64,000 nucleotides of DNA. It comes from Zeus faber (Eukaryota > Chordata > Actinopteri > Zeiformes > Zeidae). Location: NCBI GenBank assembly GCA_960531495.1, contig OY482850.1:1883285-1947284 (forward strand), read 5' to 3'. Position 1 is the stretch's first letter. Each line of letters opens with the position of its first letter. The notes under the pieces were generated by a model. It was not told the DNA's origin and did not search any database. It worked only from the letters and a program-made list of their open reading frames with translations. This document shows positions 12,555-25,420 of this stretch, in pieces. The translations under genes were made by a program, and so were the position numbers.

Positions 12555-12650
12555 ATGCAACTTTATTTATCCCCACGGGGAAATTAGTCCCCTGCGTTAA
12601 ACCCATCCTTAGTATCTAGGAGCAGTGGGCTAAACTTGAGAGGCAAGTTT
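12555..12650 (-). repeat. LINE/SINE 3' end fragment
   Basis: The stretch TTTATTTATCCCCACGGGGA followed by AATTAGTCCCCTGC is the reverse complement of a very common fish retroposon 3' tail. Nothing upstream of the tail is recognisable. Confidence 0.45.
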
Positions 12651-12825
12651 ACAATGTTTGACAGGGAGTGTAGTGCTGTGAAGCCCATTGTCATAATTCT
12701 GCACCTAACTTTAAGCTCCCCTCCAGAACCCTCTTTTAAGAAGTACAGTATCTTTTTTAAAAGACCACAATAGCCTGGTCATTATGGTCATTACTTATGG
12801 CAAGCTGTTTTAACATTTAATCCAC

Positions 12826-13215
12826 AGGACGAACTAGTCACTTTTTAAAAGTGACTAGTTCTTATATTTTAGTTACTTGTTGCTATTCTCACAGTTACTC
12901 GTAACTATTGCGGTGTTTCTAGTAACAATTTTATCATTCAGTCCTATGGGGCTCCGTGTTTCGGATATTAAATAATTGCCTCTGACTAGTATCTATTCCG
13001 ATTATTACTAGTATCTATTTCTATTTTACTAGTCACTATTGAGTACTAATACTTATTCATTAGTGACTAGTGCCTTTCCCGTTGTTACTATTAACAGCAG
13101 TATTTTTGCTAGTAACATTTTAGATTAAACGTTTTGTCTAGTCATTTCTCATGACGGGTAAAATTGACACTGTTACTGGTAAAACAAAAATTGTTACGAG
13201 TAACAGCAGCTTTAA
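12826..13215. repeat. ACTAGT/GTTAC-rich degenerate repeat block
   Basis: About ten variants of a (GT[TG]A)CTAGT(AAC) motif, on both strands, lie within 390 bp. The block starts with a perfect palindrome at 12831-12861: 15-bp arms GAACTAGTCACTTTT and their complement around one T. No reading frame is maintained. It may be a degenerate MITE or a short inverted-repeat family. Confidence 0.6.
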
Positions 13216-14259
13216 GTGTTTATATTTCAAGCGATTAACATTGATCATAAATCCCTGGTTGTTGTTCGGTTTACATATTATTTGAGAAAAGCACGGACCA
13301 CTCGAGCACAAAATTGCAATAATACAATTTCGTAAAAAGTAGCCAAAATATCAAAATGCAATTTTTTCTTTTTTTTTTTTAGTAAGAGGTGTCCAACAAC
13401 AATCAAACAGAGGTCTCAACAACAATCGCCATTTTGGGCCGTGACATATGAAAGGAATGAAACGTGGAAAAAGGCAAGTGGAAGAGATGGAGAAAGGGTA
13501 GGGGGACAATAGGTATCTAATAAGTAATTTATCATGAGAGGAAAGACCTGTTTAACCTCTGACCACCCCCCCCACCCGGCTCTGACTGCTGCCCCACCAC
13601 CCACCAAAGTGCCCATTGTCAAATTTGTCATAGTCATCCTGCTCTGTCTTCTTTTTTCATATTAGCAGTTTATTTTATATTATCTCTTGACAATGATATT
13701 GTGGGAGTCGCAACCCACCGGTAGGTGGTTTATAGTATATATATATATATATATATATATATTACTTTACGCTAAAATTAGGTGGACATTTAGTGGTGAG
13801 GTCGTCATAGTCGGTTTTTAAAAATACCTTCTATCAATTTAAAGTAGCATGAAAATCTACTCAACTTAAGTATGAAAGGAGGGAAATCGCAAAGGAGTCA
13901 TAAGACAAGAAAATGACATATGACAAGAAAATGTATAAAACATAAGTGTTGTGGCCGAGACCACTGTACAAAAAGAATATGGTGACAATGAAGTGACATC
14001 AGGAGAAGCTAATGTACTTTAACAACTAATCAAAACGCACTGCAAGAGGGTCTGACATTAATCTCTTAAGAGCTAAAGACTTTAAAAAAGATCTGAGACA
14101 GAATCCGAGTGAATATAAAAACCATGTCAAGAAAACTATGAAAGAAGACCTTAATACATTTTTCTCACACAATTAAAAGTATTTCAGACACCATCACAAA
14201 ACACACAGATGGCCACTGCACAGCACTGGGGCTTACAGGACATATGTAGGATATATACC
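13216..14259. other. Unassigned sequence with a short (TA)n
   Basis: No gene recognised. A (TA)n array sits at about 13735-13762. A poly-C patch occurs near 13565. Confidence 0.5.
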
Positions 14260-14455
14260 GGGGACGGTAGCTCAGGCGGTAGAGCTGGTGGTCTAGTGAT
14301 CTAAAGGTTGCTGGTTCGATCCCAGGCTCCTCCTGCTAGCATGCTGTAGTGTCCTTGAGCAAGACACTTAACCCCTAATTGCTCCTGATGGCTGCGTCCG
14401 TCGGTGTTTGAACAATTGTAAGTCGCTTTGGATAAAAGCGTCTGCTAAATATAAG
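14260..14455 (+). mobile_element. tRNA-derived SINE
   Basis: The 5' head has an A-box-like TAGCTCAGGCGGTAGAGC and a B box GGTTCGATCCC with tRNA-like spacing. These are followed by CTTGAGCAAGACACTTAACC and the tail TTTGGATAAAAGCGTCTGCT. A close copy lies at 38066-38262 and a partial one at 62827-62945. The head lacks the flanks expected of a genuine tRNA gene and carries the SINE body, so it is not called as tRNA. Confidence 0.9.
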
Positions 14456-14839
14456 TTCACTAAATGCTATTTAGACCATTTTGGTTGGTCTGTCTTATTT
14501 TATGTTGTACAAACAAATAACACTACGATGCGTGGCTGCTTGCACAGCACTAACGACAGCTCACATACACAATCTAAGAAGTCAGTACCACTGACCACCA
14601 CCATCTCCACAACCTCTGTCGTCATCCTTACCCACATGCCTGCCTTTAGTTGCGGTTCTTTGTCTCGGACTGTTGCGGATGGTCCATTGGGCTCAGCGGG
14701 GATGCATTGCTGCTAACGTCAGGCTCATTTGGAGATGCAATAAGAGGATGATGAGGGTGAACGACATACGTGTCTAATTTGGGTAGTTTTGACAATCCTT
14801 GTTCTATATTTCTTTTGTTTTTCCTTTATGGGGCTTCAT

Positions 14840-15215
14840 AGCCGCAGACCGGTCAGAGTGCCCTTGCTGACCCCTGTCCACCGCCGAAAGCACCTACAAT
14901 GGGCACGTCAGCGTCAGAACTGGACCATGGAGCAATAGAAGAAGGTGGCCTGGTCTGATGAGTTACGTTTTGTTCTACATTATGTAGATGGCCGAGGTTA
15001 GGGTCCGATACAATCGAGCATCTGTGGGATGTGCTGGAACAGCAAGCCCGATCCATGGGGGCCCCACCTCAGAATCTACAGCACTTAAAGGATCTGCTTC
15101 ATAGGTCTTGTGGAGTCCCCGCATCAACCGGTCAGAGTTGTTTTGGCAGCACGAGGGGGAGCTACACAATATTAGTTGTTATTAGTGGGGGTTTTAATGT
15201 TGTGGCTAATCAGTG
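14840..15215 (+). mobile_element. Tc1-like transposon fragment
   Basis: A degraded transposase segment reads HLQWARQRQNWTMEQ, a stop, then KKVAWSDELRF, matching the region around the second catalytic Asp of Tc1-type DDE transposases. The 3' end closes with TTTTAATGTTGTGGCTAATC, the terminal inverted repeat seen at both ends of the element at 47808-48640. Both copies share one internal deletion junction just after GATGGCCG, so both descend from an already deleted, non-autonomous element. Confidence 0.75.
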
Positions 15216-15639
15216 TATATATAGTTGAGTGCACTGATTGAAGGTATGGTAATGCTTTTAAGGTGACATTGTATCAGCACTCAATCCAAATACATTGGAT
15301 ACGTTAATACATACGAGATATGAGTGCACTGGGACTCCGGACTGCCGATCTACAAGAGCAGAGATGAGGCAGCGCAGCCCAGCATGCAAGAGAGAGGCTC
15401 ACGGAGTTCAGACAAAGCCTGCAGTGTTAAAATCGGAGGGATTGAAGAGATAATTGTGGTCCAGATGGATACTAAACACAATGGAATTAAACCAAGATTT
15501 CCATACGACAGAGCTTGGGAATACATGTTGTTTTGAAAGAGGCACCTGGTGAGACAGAAGTATATTTTGGTTATTAGAACTACTTGTGGCAATTAATCCT
15601 GCATTTCCTGCAATTCCTCTCCTGCTGTCCGGAAACAGC

Positions 15640-17930
15640 AGGAGAGGAAGAAGGGTAGTAGAGTAGAGTTGAGAGAAGGAACTTTGAACGTTTGCACTAT
15701 GAGGGGTAAAGAGAGAGCTGGCTGACATGATGGAGAGAAGGAAGGTAGATGCACCTTACACGAGACCAGATGGAAGGGGAGTATGTCCAGGAGTATCGGA
15801 GCCGGGTACAAACTGTTCTACCATGGAATGGATGGTAGGAGACATGGGGGAGGGATAGTCTTGAAGGAAGATTATGTCAAGAGTGTTTTGGAGGTGGCGA
15901 GAATGTCGGACAGAGTGATGAGTATGAAGCTGGAGATTGATGGGGTGATAATGAATGCCTTCAAGTGCATATGCTCCCCAAGTTGAGTGTGAGATAGAAG
16001 AGAAAGAAGAGTTCTTCAGTGAGTTGGATGTAGTGGTGGAGAGCATCCCCAAGGGAGAGAGAATGGTCGTTAGAGCAGATCTCAATGGGCATGTTGGCGA
16101 AGGGCTCAAAGACATAGGTGACGAGAAGGTGATGGGTAGGTATGTTATCAAGGAGAGGAATGTGGAAGGACAGATGGTGGTGGATTTCACCAAAAGGATG
16201 GAAATGGCTATTTTGAATATCTGTTTCAAGAAGAGGGAGGAACACAGGGTGACATTCAAGAGTGGAGGAAGGTGCACACAGGTGGACTACATCTTATGCA
16301 GGTGGTGCAATCTGAAATAGATTAGTGACTGCAAATTGGTGGTAGGGGAGTGTGTTGCTAGGAGGCATCGGATAGTGGTCTGTAGGATGACTCTGGAGGC
16401 CAAGAAGAGGAAGAGAGTGAAAGAAGAGCCAAAGATAAAATGGTGGAAGTTGAAAAAGGAGGAGTGTTGCATGCAATTAAGGGAAGAGGTTAGGCAGGCA
16501 ATAGGTGGGAATGAACAGTTACCAGATGCAGAAGTGGTGAGGGAGACGGCCAAGAAAGTACTTGGTGTATCATGCGGGAAGAGGAAGGAAGACATGGACT
16601 CTTGGTGGTGGAATGAGGAAGTACGGGAGAGCATTGAGCAGAAGAGGTTGGCGAAGAAGAAATGGGATAATCACAGAGATGAAGAAAGTAGACAGGAGCA
16701 CAAACTGATGCGGCGTAGGGCGAAGAGAGAAGTGGAAAAGCAAAGGAAAAGGCATACAACGAGTTGTAGGAGACGTTGGACAGTAAGGAAAGAGAAAAGG
16801 AATTGTACTGATTGGCAAGACAAAGGGACCAAGCTGGGAAGGATGTACAGCAGGTTAGGGTGATGAAGGATAATGATGGGAATGTGCTGACTAGTGAGGA
16901 GAGTGTGTTGAGAAGGTGGAAGGAGTACTTTGAGGAGTTGATGAATGAAGAAAATGAGAAAGAGAGAAGAGTGGATGATTTAGGGATATTGGATCAAGAA
17001 ATGCAGCAAATTTGCAAGGATGAGGTAAGAACAACATTAAAGAGGATGAAGAGTGAAAAGGCAGTTGGCCCAGATGACATACCTGTGGAAGCATGGAAAT
17101 GTTTTGGCGAGATGGCAATGGCGTTCCTAACAAGACTGTTTAACAGCATCCTGGAAAGAGAGGATGCCGGAGGAGTGGAGAAGAAGTGTACTGGTACCCA
17201 TCTTCAAGAATAAGGGAGACGTACAGAGCTGTAGTAACTACAGGGGAATAAAGTTGATCAGCCACAGCATGAAGGGGGAGGGAGGGCGGCAAAAAGTTGA
17301 GAATGCAAGGAGTGGGGGGGGAGAAGGCGGATGAGTTCAAGTACTTGGGGTCGACCATCCAATGCAGCGGAGAGGGCGGGAGAGAGGGGAAGAAGAGAGT
17401 ACAGGCAGGCTGGAGTGGGTGGAGAAGAGTGATCTGTGACAGAAGGGTTCCAGCAAGAGTGAAGGGGAAAGTCTACAGGATGGTAGTAAGACCAGCTATG
17501 TTGTGCGGTTTAGAGGCGGTGTCATTGACAAAAAGGCAGGTGGCTGAACTGGAGGTGGCAGAGTTGAGGATGTTGAGATTTTCATCGGGAGTGACAAGGA
17601 TGGACAGGATTTACCATGAGTACATTAGCGGGACAGCTCAGGTTGGACAGTTTGGTGAAAAAGTGAGAGAGACGAGATTGAGATTGTTTAGACACGTGTG
17701 TCGGAGAGATGAGAGTTACATGGGGAGAAGGATGCTGAGGATGGAGCTGCCAGGCAAGAGGAAAAGAGGAAGGCCAAAGAAAAGGTTTATGGATGTGGTG
17801 AGGGACGAGATACAGGCGGTTGGTGTAAGGGAGGAAGATGCGCAGAACAGAAGGTGTTGGAGGCAGATGATCCGCTGTACTGACCCCGAAAGCGAGCAGC
17901 CGAAAGAGGAAGAAGAAGAAGAAGAAGAAT
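15640..17930 (+). mobile_element. RTE-type LINE, internally deleted
   Basis: Plus-strand pieces in several frames. An endonuclease start reads TLNVCTMRGKERELADMMER (about 15680-15740). The endonuclease core carries RADLNGHVGEG and GRCTQVDYIL (about 16075-16300). A linker has DSWWWNEEV. The RT N-terminus has KAVGPDDIPVEAWK (about 17060-17100), then NYRGIKLISHSMK. The catalytic RT palm is missing: at about 17280 the sequence jumps to the thumb (EFKYLGSTIQ). The C-terminal part extends to 17932 and ends in a (GAA)n tail. Gene organisation and motifs match RTE-like LINEs related to craniofacial-development-protein-2-like sequences. No functional RT. Confidence 0.85.
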
Positions 17931-18894
17931 AAATAACTCTATATAACTATGTACTATGTTCAATTGATGTTCCATAGTTCATATATTATTTTTATGTTTG
18001 GTTTGGATGGCAATATGACTCCATTAATAGAAACAATCAACCTTTTTTGCTCAAATTGTGTGTACAATGAGTGTTTGAGTACTAGTGATGGCTTTACAAG
18101 GTGCATTGTATAGAATTTAACGCCATCTAGCTGAGGTTTCAGATTGGAACAAACTGAATCCCCATTCCCTAACCCCCCCTCACCCTCCCTTTCCAAGCTA
18201 CAGTGACCTTCAGGTGCCATGAAAAAACGCAAGTCCCTCTCTAGAGCCAATGTTTGGTTTGTCCATTCTGGGCTACTGCAACATGCCCTATGTAGAGAAA
18301 GGGCTCATTCGAAGGTAACGGAAAGAGAACAGAAGATTCTTATTTTATGGGATTATACACTTGTCAAAAGATACTTATGAATATTATATTCCATTTCTGC
18401 CAACTCCATTCCATAAATTCTACACACTGCACCTTTAAAGTTAAAAAAATAAAAAAATAAATAATATTTATTAAAAAAAAAAAAAAAATCCCATATTTCA
18501 TACTTTTGATACTTTTACTACTTTATTTTAAACTTCATAAAAAACAGCAATACAATATATTTGCATTATGCATGTGCTCCTCGACATGCACAGAAAGTGA
18601 GAGGCAGCCGTAGTTCATTTGATCAACCAGAGTAGCTGGTTGTGGTCAGTAAGAACAGCGCTCTCAGAGGAAAAATGTGCCCACCACCTCAAGTGACCAA
18701 GAAAGAAAAAACATCTCAATTGATCAGGAGAAGCACATTTTTAAGAAAATAATTTGATAGCCTTGATAGCCTGAAGACTGGGGTATTCCCTGCGTGCAGC
18801 GCAAGTGCCCCCACATTGAGACCCCAACCAGTCTGCTTTAACTTAATTGCAAACCATTTCAATGAATGCTGATCACACATTGATTGTCATGGTT
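17931..18894. other. Unassigned sequence
   Basis: AT-rich, with a poly-A patch near 18475-18490. Nothing recognised. Confidence 0.5.
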
Positions 18895-19310
18895 TTGCCC
18901 TGTTTCATTACTAGTTTATTCTGTTCCATGTTTTGCTCTGTTTTGTTATAGTTCTGTCACAACTTACGTTTGGTGACAACCTAGGTTGCCATGTGTTATT
19001 CTGTCACTTAACCTCTCCTGCCATTTCAGATTCGGTCTAGAGTTCTGCCCCTCCCAATTGGCCACCCAGTCAGCGTTGAGACAGCATCGCATTGTGACAA
19101 CATGTCGGCCTAGGCCTGTCTATATATACCATTCCTGTTCACTCTCATGGTGTAAGAATGTCTAGTATCTTCCACCCAGCTGTCCAGTGTCCTTGCCTGC
19201 GTGGTCCTGACCGAGTTCCCACCTCCTGGATTCTGGACTTACTCCTTCACCTCAATAACAACGCACCACTTGAGTTCAGATTGGGCCGGCCGTTGCACCC
19301 CTTCTAGGTC
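18895..19310 (+). mobile_element. Possible solo LTR
   Basis: Begins TGTCATGGTTTTGCCC, contains a TATA-like CTATATATACC near 19118-19128 and a CT-rich downstream part, resembling solo LTRs of fish Ty3/gypsy elements. The 3' end and a target duplication could not be fixed, so this is tentative. Confidence 0.3.
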
Positions 19311-20409
<1,099 letters not shown>

Positions 20410-21089
20410 ACGGGTGGGGGGGGTGGACTTACAGACTACACTGGTGAAATAAAAAGTTATGAATATGTGTAAAACAGCGCCACCAAGTGTGAAAATGTAT
20501 TTTATTTATTTTATTTTTTTCCTGAATAAGCTCACTCTTGCATTTTTCACAATAAATGGATCTTACAAACAAAAAATAATTGTAAAGGAAGGATAGATAT
20601 AAATCATGTGTACTTCAGATATGATACATGAAAGAAAAACTCTAATAAACTACAAAAGGTTAAATTTTCTGAAGAAAATGTGTGTGCTTGCTTGGTTGGA
20701 AATGTTTAAAAAAATTGCTGAATGTTGTTGGCGTGTACTGGGCTATAACATTGATTCACAGTACATGTCTCGCTACTATGCTCCATATTTCAAAATAATG
20801 AAAATGGCACAGCTTAGATTTTTACATTGACAGCGTTGGAAGACCTTGATGAACACCTTGATGTATGATTTAACCAGTATGGGATGAATTGAGACCGTTA
20901 CAGCGATGTAAAGACAGAAGATTTTATAGCAAAAATGACAGAAAAGCCAGAGGGTGTTAATTATGCGTTTTCAATGATGTTGTATGGGAGAGTGGGTATA
21001 AATGATCTGCGAACAAATGCTCCTAGCGCAAAAAATCTAAATGCTAACCGCAATTGGGTTTTGCATTCATCAACAGACGGTGAGGTGTC

Positions 21090-21388
21090 TTGGAATATGT
21101 GAGAGAGACAGAGCCCATTGTAAGGGGTCCCGGTGATAAGGGAGGTGAAAATGTGAACCGTGACCTATGTAGGGGAATCAGATGGTCAACGTTGTCTCTG
21201 GATAAGCATATAAGCACCTGCCCGAGTTTCATTCGACAGAGAATCCATCCAGCTCGGTTCTCTCCTGGACGTCCTAGGCAAGTCTGGTCTGATGCTGTTC
21301 TTTTTCTAATAAATCTATTATTTTACTCAAGTCAGCGTCAGCGGTCTTTCCTTCTTCATCAACACATCAAATTCAACAAGAAACTACA
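21090..21388 (+). mobile_element. Related ERV, 5' LTR (diverged copy A)
   Basis: Diverged match to the LTRs of the 24617-38688 provirus. Shared landmarks are CAAGTCTGGT, TGATGCTG, an AATAAA signal near 21310, CAAGTCAGCGTCAGCGGTC and the terminal AAGAAACTACA ending at 21388. It is followed by the same type of leader sequence as in the main provirus. The left boundary is approximate. Confidence 0.7.
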
Positions 21389-22407
21389 AGAAGCGGTAGT
21401 GTTTTGTGCAGATAGACTGCACTGACAAGCGCAGATAGTGCGGAGATGGAGATGATGTGTTGATGTGTGAAGTGAGTTTCCCGCTAAATTGGAGTTTATT
21501 AAATAGTAGTAAAAGACGTAAATAAGGGGAATAAGAGAATAATAAATGAAGAAAAAGAGAATTAAGTTGAAATAGAGAATAGAGACGAGAGAAATTAAAG
21601 ATGAAGTTAAAAGTAAAAGTTAAAGGCTTAAAAGATGTGGAGAAAGTTGAAGTAAAAAGTAATAGAATAGTAGAATGGCAGAACTAGTAGCAAAAAGTTA
21701 TTTAAATAACCATGCAAGATTAATGGAGACAGGGCCCGTATCTCCTTAATCAGTAAGACATGTGTACATTAAATGCTGTGTGAAAGTTGGCTGAATGAAA
21801 ATATAATATAGTCAAATCTAGGTAGGAAAAAGAAAGAGGAAATAACCCTGGCCAGGGGAATTGACTCAATATAAAATTATATGAATGAAGATGAAAAAGA
21901 TGAAAGTAAAGTGAAAAGAGATAAAAGTTAAAAGCCTAAAGTAAGATGAAAAAGATGAAAAGTAAAAATAGATAAAAGTTAAAAGTCTAAAGTAAGATGA
22001 AAAAGATGAAAGCGAAAAAGAGATTAAAGTTAAAAGCCTAAAGTAAGATGAAAAGAATGAAAAGTGAAGCTAAAAGAGTTACAAGTTAAAGGCTTAAAGG
22101 ATGAAAAATAAAGTTTGAGAAAAAATGGGGAAAAGCGGGGCTGAGCCAGCCTAGGAGAATGAGTGCATATTGAACATGCATGCTGAAAGAATCTGATTAA
22201 AAGGATAATTTGTTAAAAGTTTGGCCAAAGTGAAGGTTTGGAGGTCTGGCCAAAGTGAAAATCTTGATGAAACTAGAAAAGTATACATGAGTTGACGTTA
22301 AAGTATAAAGTTAAGCGCTGTTGAAGTTTTTGGAGAATCAGATGTGCTGCTGGACAGACATGTCTTTTTCCTTTTGGTATATGTGGCATAATTGGTGTGT
22401 GAGTGTG

Positions 22408-22451
<44 letters not shown>

Positions 22452-23735
22452 TGTGCGGCTAAAGAGGTGTGAAGAGATTTGTGTATTGTGTAATAAAGAT
22501 TATGAGCTTTTCTTTAAAGGACATTTGATAAATATATATGAGCCTTTTTCTTTAAAGGACGTTTGAAAATCATATATGAGCCTTTTTCTTTAAGGACGTT
22601 CGATAAATATATATGAGCCTTTTTCTTTCAAGGACGTTTTATACATTTGATCAAGGATATGAACCTTCACAGGACTTTATATATTTGATAGCAAAATGAG
22701 CCTTCTTGAGAGAAGGACTAGAATCACCTTCTGCCTACACATGCATGTACACATTCAGAAAAGAAAAGACAATCTTCTTCTCTGAATTATGAGTAGGATT
22801 TGTGGATTGTTGTTGGTGTGCGAGTTTTTTCTTTTTGTGCTTGGGTGTGTGTGTGTGTGACAGTGCTTGCTGAGTGTCCTGTTGGTTAAAGGAGCAGATA
22901 GTCTTGGTGAAATTGAAGGAAAAGCTGGGCTTTTGATGCAAGAGAAGAGGTTTTGTGTTTCGGCTGCTGAGTGAAAGAAATCAGCTTTGATTTATGACTG
23001 TGTGTAACTGCATTAGGCTGGGCTGTTCAGACGGGGAGTTAAAACAGGATGTTCGCTCGCTGACGACCAGAGCAAACTGGAAGCTGTGCATAAATTTAAG
23101 AGGTGGAGCAAGGGGTGGTGCGTCATACAGAGTGGAACTTAGTCGACTCCCCCTGACAAGAGGGGTGGAGAAGAAGTATGATAGAAGAAAAAAAATAAAT
23201 AAATGAATATTAAAATAAAATAAAATAAAATAAATAAAACTGAAATAAAATTAAATAGGAATATAGAAGAAAAATAATTAATTAGAGGTGATATTAGATT
23301 GACTAATATACTCTTTAGATTTAAATGCATTGTATGAATAAAAGTAAACATTGCTTTATTTCAAATGCGCGAGAAATAAAAATGCTGATAATGTATGTCT
23401 CATTGAATTGTATTATAGTATGTATAAGGATTTCGAGTGGTCTTAGGACACTAAACTCTTGTGTTGTTCTTTTTGTTTTTTCTTTCTTCCTCTCTTTTAC
23501 TTTGCTGAGTGAGAGCTGGGGGAAAGACTGAGAAGATGGAATGTGTCTGAACTGGATCATCCAAGGGGCAGATGACAAGACATCTGGCAGTTCTTCACAG
23601 ACACTGGAGCTTGCGGATGACAGCGCATAAGAATTCTGAATCCCGTGAATCGGGGCCAGTTCTCACATATAGGATTACAGTAGTTATTTTTCTTATATTG
23701 CGTTTGCAATTAGTTAGTAAGAGACTTGGCAACGG
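21389..23735 (+). mobile_element. Related ERV, leader region (copy A)
   Basis: Collinear with the leader of the main provirus: GGAGATGGAGA near the start, then purine-rich repeats (AAAAGTTAAAAG, AAGTAAGATGAAAAAGATGA) at about 21600-22100, a (GT)n patch at 22411-22448, AT-rich tandem units at 22500-22660, and the region from ATGCATGTACACATTCAGAA to GATGACAAGACATCTGGCAG. At about 23668 it jumps from GGCCAG to TTCTCACATATAGG, skipping about 100 bp present in the other copy. It carries no gag here. Confidence 0.75.
22500..22660 (+). repeat. Tandem ~37-bp AT-rich leader repeat (copy A)
   Basis: Several imperfect units containing ATATATGAGCC, TTTTTCTTTAAGGAC and GTTTGATAAAT in tandem. The same unit recurs at 26450-26600 in the other provirus. 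Confidence 0.8.
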
Positions 23736-24009
23736 AGTGTCTAATCAAGCCATGGGGGTCCCACCGGCTGGAGCGGATAGTTCTGGTGGCGTGTCGGTCT
23801 GTCAGTGCGGGACCTGGCTCTGGGCCTGTGATCCGTGCCTTGTTCTGCGCCTGCGCGTGTGTCCTGTACCTGCACGTGGGGGTGTGTTGTATGTGTGTTC
23901 TTTGGGGGTGCAGGGTCGCCTAGTACTCTCTGGGCCTGTTTTATGCTCCTCAGTGCCATTCGTGGGCATTTTTCCAAGAAACTTTCTCTTTTTTATTTGT
24001 GTTCTATTT
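23736..24009. other. GC-rich insert of unknown origin
   Basis: Abruptly richer in G+C than the flanking ERV leader, and absent from the other leader copy. No motif recognised. Confidence 0.4.
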
Positions 24010-24230
24010 TATTTTATTTTATTGCAAAGATCGTATTGAAAATACGAAACGACACATAATACACAACTCAGTATAAAACGGAATATGTCCGTGAAAGATG
24101 AACAATAACATAAATAAGAACTAAGTTTTATTTAAAAAAATTCCAATAGTGGCAAAACCAGAATTACAATCACAATCTCTAAACATATTAACAGAGATTT
24201 AAGGACTGAATTTAAATCAGTTATAAAATA
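24010..24230 (-). repeat. Dispersed repeat, copy 2
   Basis: Inverted, diverged copy of 3752-4006, starting with the TTTTATTGCAAAGATC side (tail) and running to CAGTTATAAAATAAAATA. See copy 1. Confidence 0.6.
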
Positions 24231-24430
24231 AAATATAGCTGCAGGCAGCAACACATGGAGTCCATTTTAGTCGTGTTAGATACGTATTACAGTTCTCCAG
24301 ATTCTTTGCACCGTAGCTCGAGTTACAATTTTTCAATTTTATGACCACTCAGAGACGACTTTGTAACGAGATGAGTTTGTAGAGGTTTATCAATATTTCC
24401 TGATAGGAATGAAGATCGGTGTGAATCAGG

Positions 24431-24505
24431 CCAGTGCTGATTATCCACAAACTCTTTTCAATAGAAACCTGCATTTACCTATATGTGTGTACATCTAGTT
24501 ATAAC
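24431..24505 (+). mobile_element. Short ERV leader remnant left of the provirus
   Basis: GGCCAGTGCTGATTATCCAC and CCTGCATTTACCTATATG match 27599-27680 of the main leader. The sequence that would follow resumes at 38689, beyond the 3' LTR. This supports insertion of the main provirus into a related one. Confidence 0.55.
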
Positions 24506-24616
24506 TGAGGTGTCTGGAAGGTTTGAGGTGAATAGGTCCCTGAGCTCCCAAAGCTGAGATATAGTGCGGTCATAATATTAACTATGTTACTATTAGATTT
24601 ATTGCCCGATGTCATA

Positions 24617-24968
24617 CGAAGTACGAAGACAACAATGGGTCTATTCAGAGGTCCTATGGGAGAGGAATTTTGTTGATTCCTCCAGCTCGACCAAAGGAGG
24701 AAATGTTTAGATTTATGACAGGACTGAGGCTGAGCGGGCACCTATAGGTCGGGACCAGAGATGGTATGTTATCTCTGTACGCTTTAAAAGCGAATGCAGA
24801 GCGTCACTTGGCAGAGATTCCATCCGGCTCGGGTCTCTCCCAGGACATCCATGGCAAGTCTGGTTTAATGCTGATTTGTGTAATAAAACTATTATTTTAA
24901 TCAAGTCAGCGTCAGCGGTCACTCCTTCATTCTTCAACACATCACACCCATCAAGAAACTAAACTACA
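24617..24968 (+). repeat. 5' LTR of provirus B
   Basis: Matches the 3' LTR over about 352 bp with roughly ten substitutions and one indel by eye. It contains an AATAAA signal near 24880 and ends in CTACA. It starts CG where the 3' LTR has the canonical TG. Confidence 0.92.
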
Positions 24969-24971
24969 AAG

Positions 24972-24989
24972 TGGCGTCACGAACAGGAT
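24972..24989 (+). promoter_or_regulatory. Putative primer-binding site
   Basis: TGGCGTCACGAACAGGAT starts 3 bases after the LTR, with the TGG expected to pair with a tRNA CCA end. The tRNA species was not assigned. Confidence 0.6.
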
Positions 24990-25228
24990 CTGTTGGGCCT
25001 CATCTGCCGATGCTGCCTGCTCCAGTGAACTGCCACTCTCAGGTTGAGTGACCTCTCACAAAATTGAGCTGTTATGTGGGCTGGAGCAGTTGTGTTTTTG
25101 GCAAAGAGACTGCACTGAGATTATGCGGAGATGGAGACGATGTGTTGATGTGTGAAGTGAGTTTCCGTCTAAATTGGGGTTAATTAAGACGTAAATAAGG
25201 GAAATAAGAGAATAATAAATGAAGAAAA

Positions 25229-25420
25229 AGAGAAATAAAAGTTAAAAGTTAAAAGTTGAAATAGAGAATAGAGACGAGAGAAATAAAAGTTAAAAGTTAA
25301 AAGTTGAAATAGAGAATAGAGACGAGAAATAAAAGTTAAGAGTTGAAATAGAGAATAGAGACGAGAGAAATAAAAGCTAAAATTTAAAAGTTGAAATAGA
25401 GAATAGGGACGAGAGAAATG
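25229..25420 (+). repeat. Purine-rich tandem repeat, four units
   Basis: Four units of 39-50 bp, each ending AGAATAGAGACGAG or a one-base variant. Copy A has one unit at the corresponding place (about 21565-21595). Confidence 0.85.

Noticed and set aside
14265..14335. tRNA-like A and B boxes
   Set aside because: They belong to a SINE head; the body and tail follow, and the same unit recurs at 38066.
15593..17358. Minus-strand open frames of 72-173 residues
   Set aside because: They are antisense shadows of the plus-strand RTE LINE.
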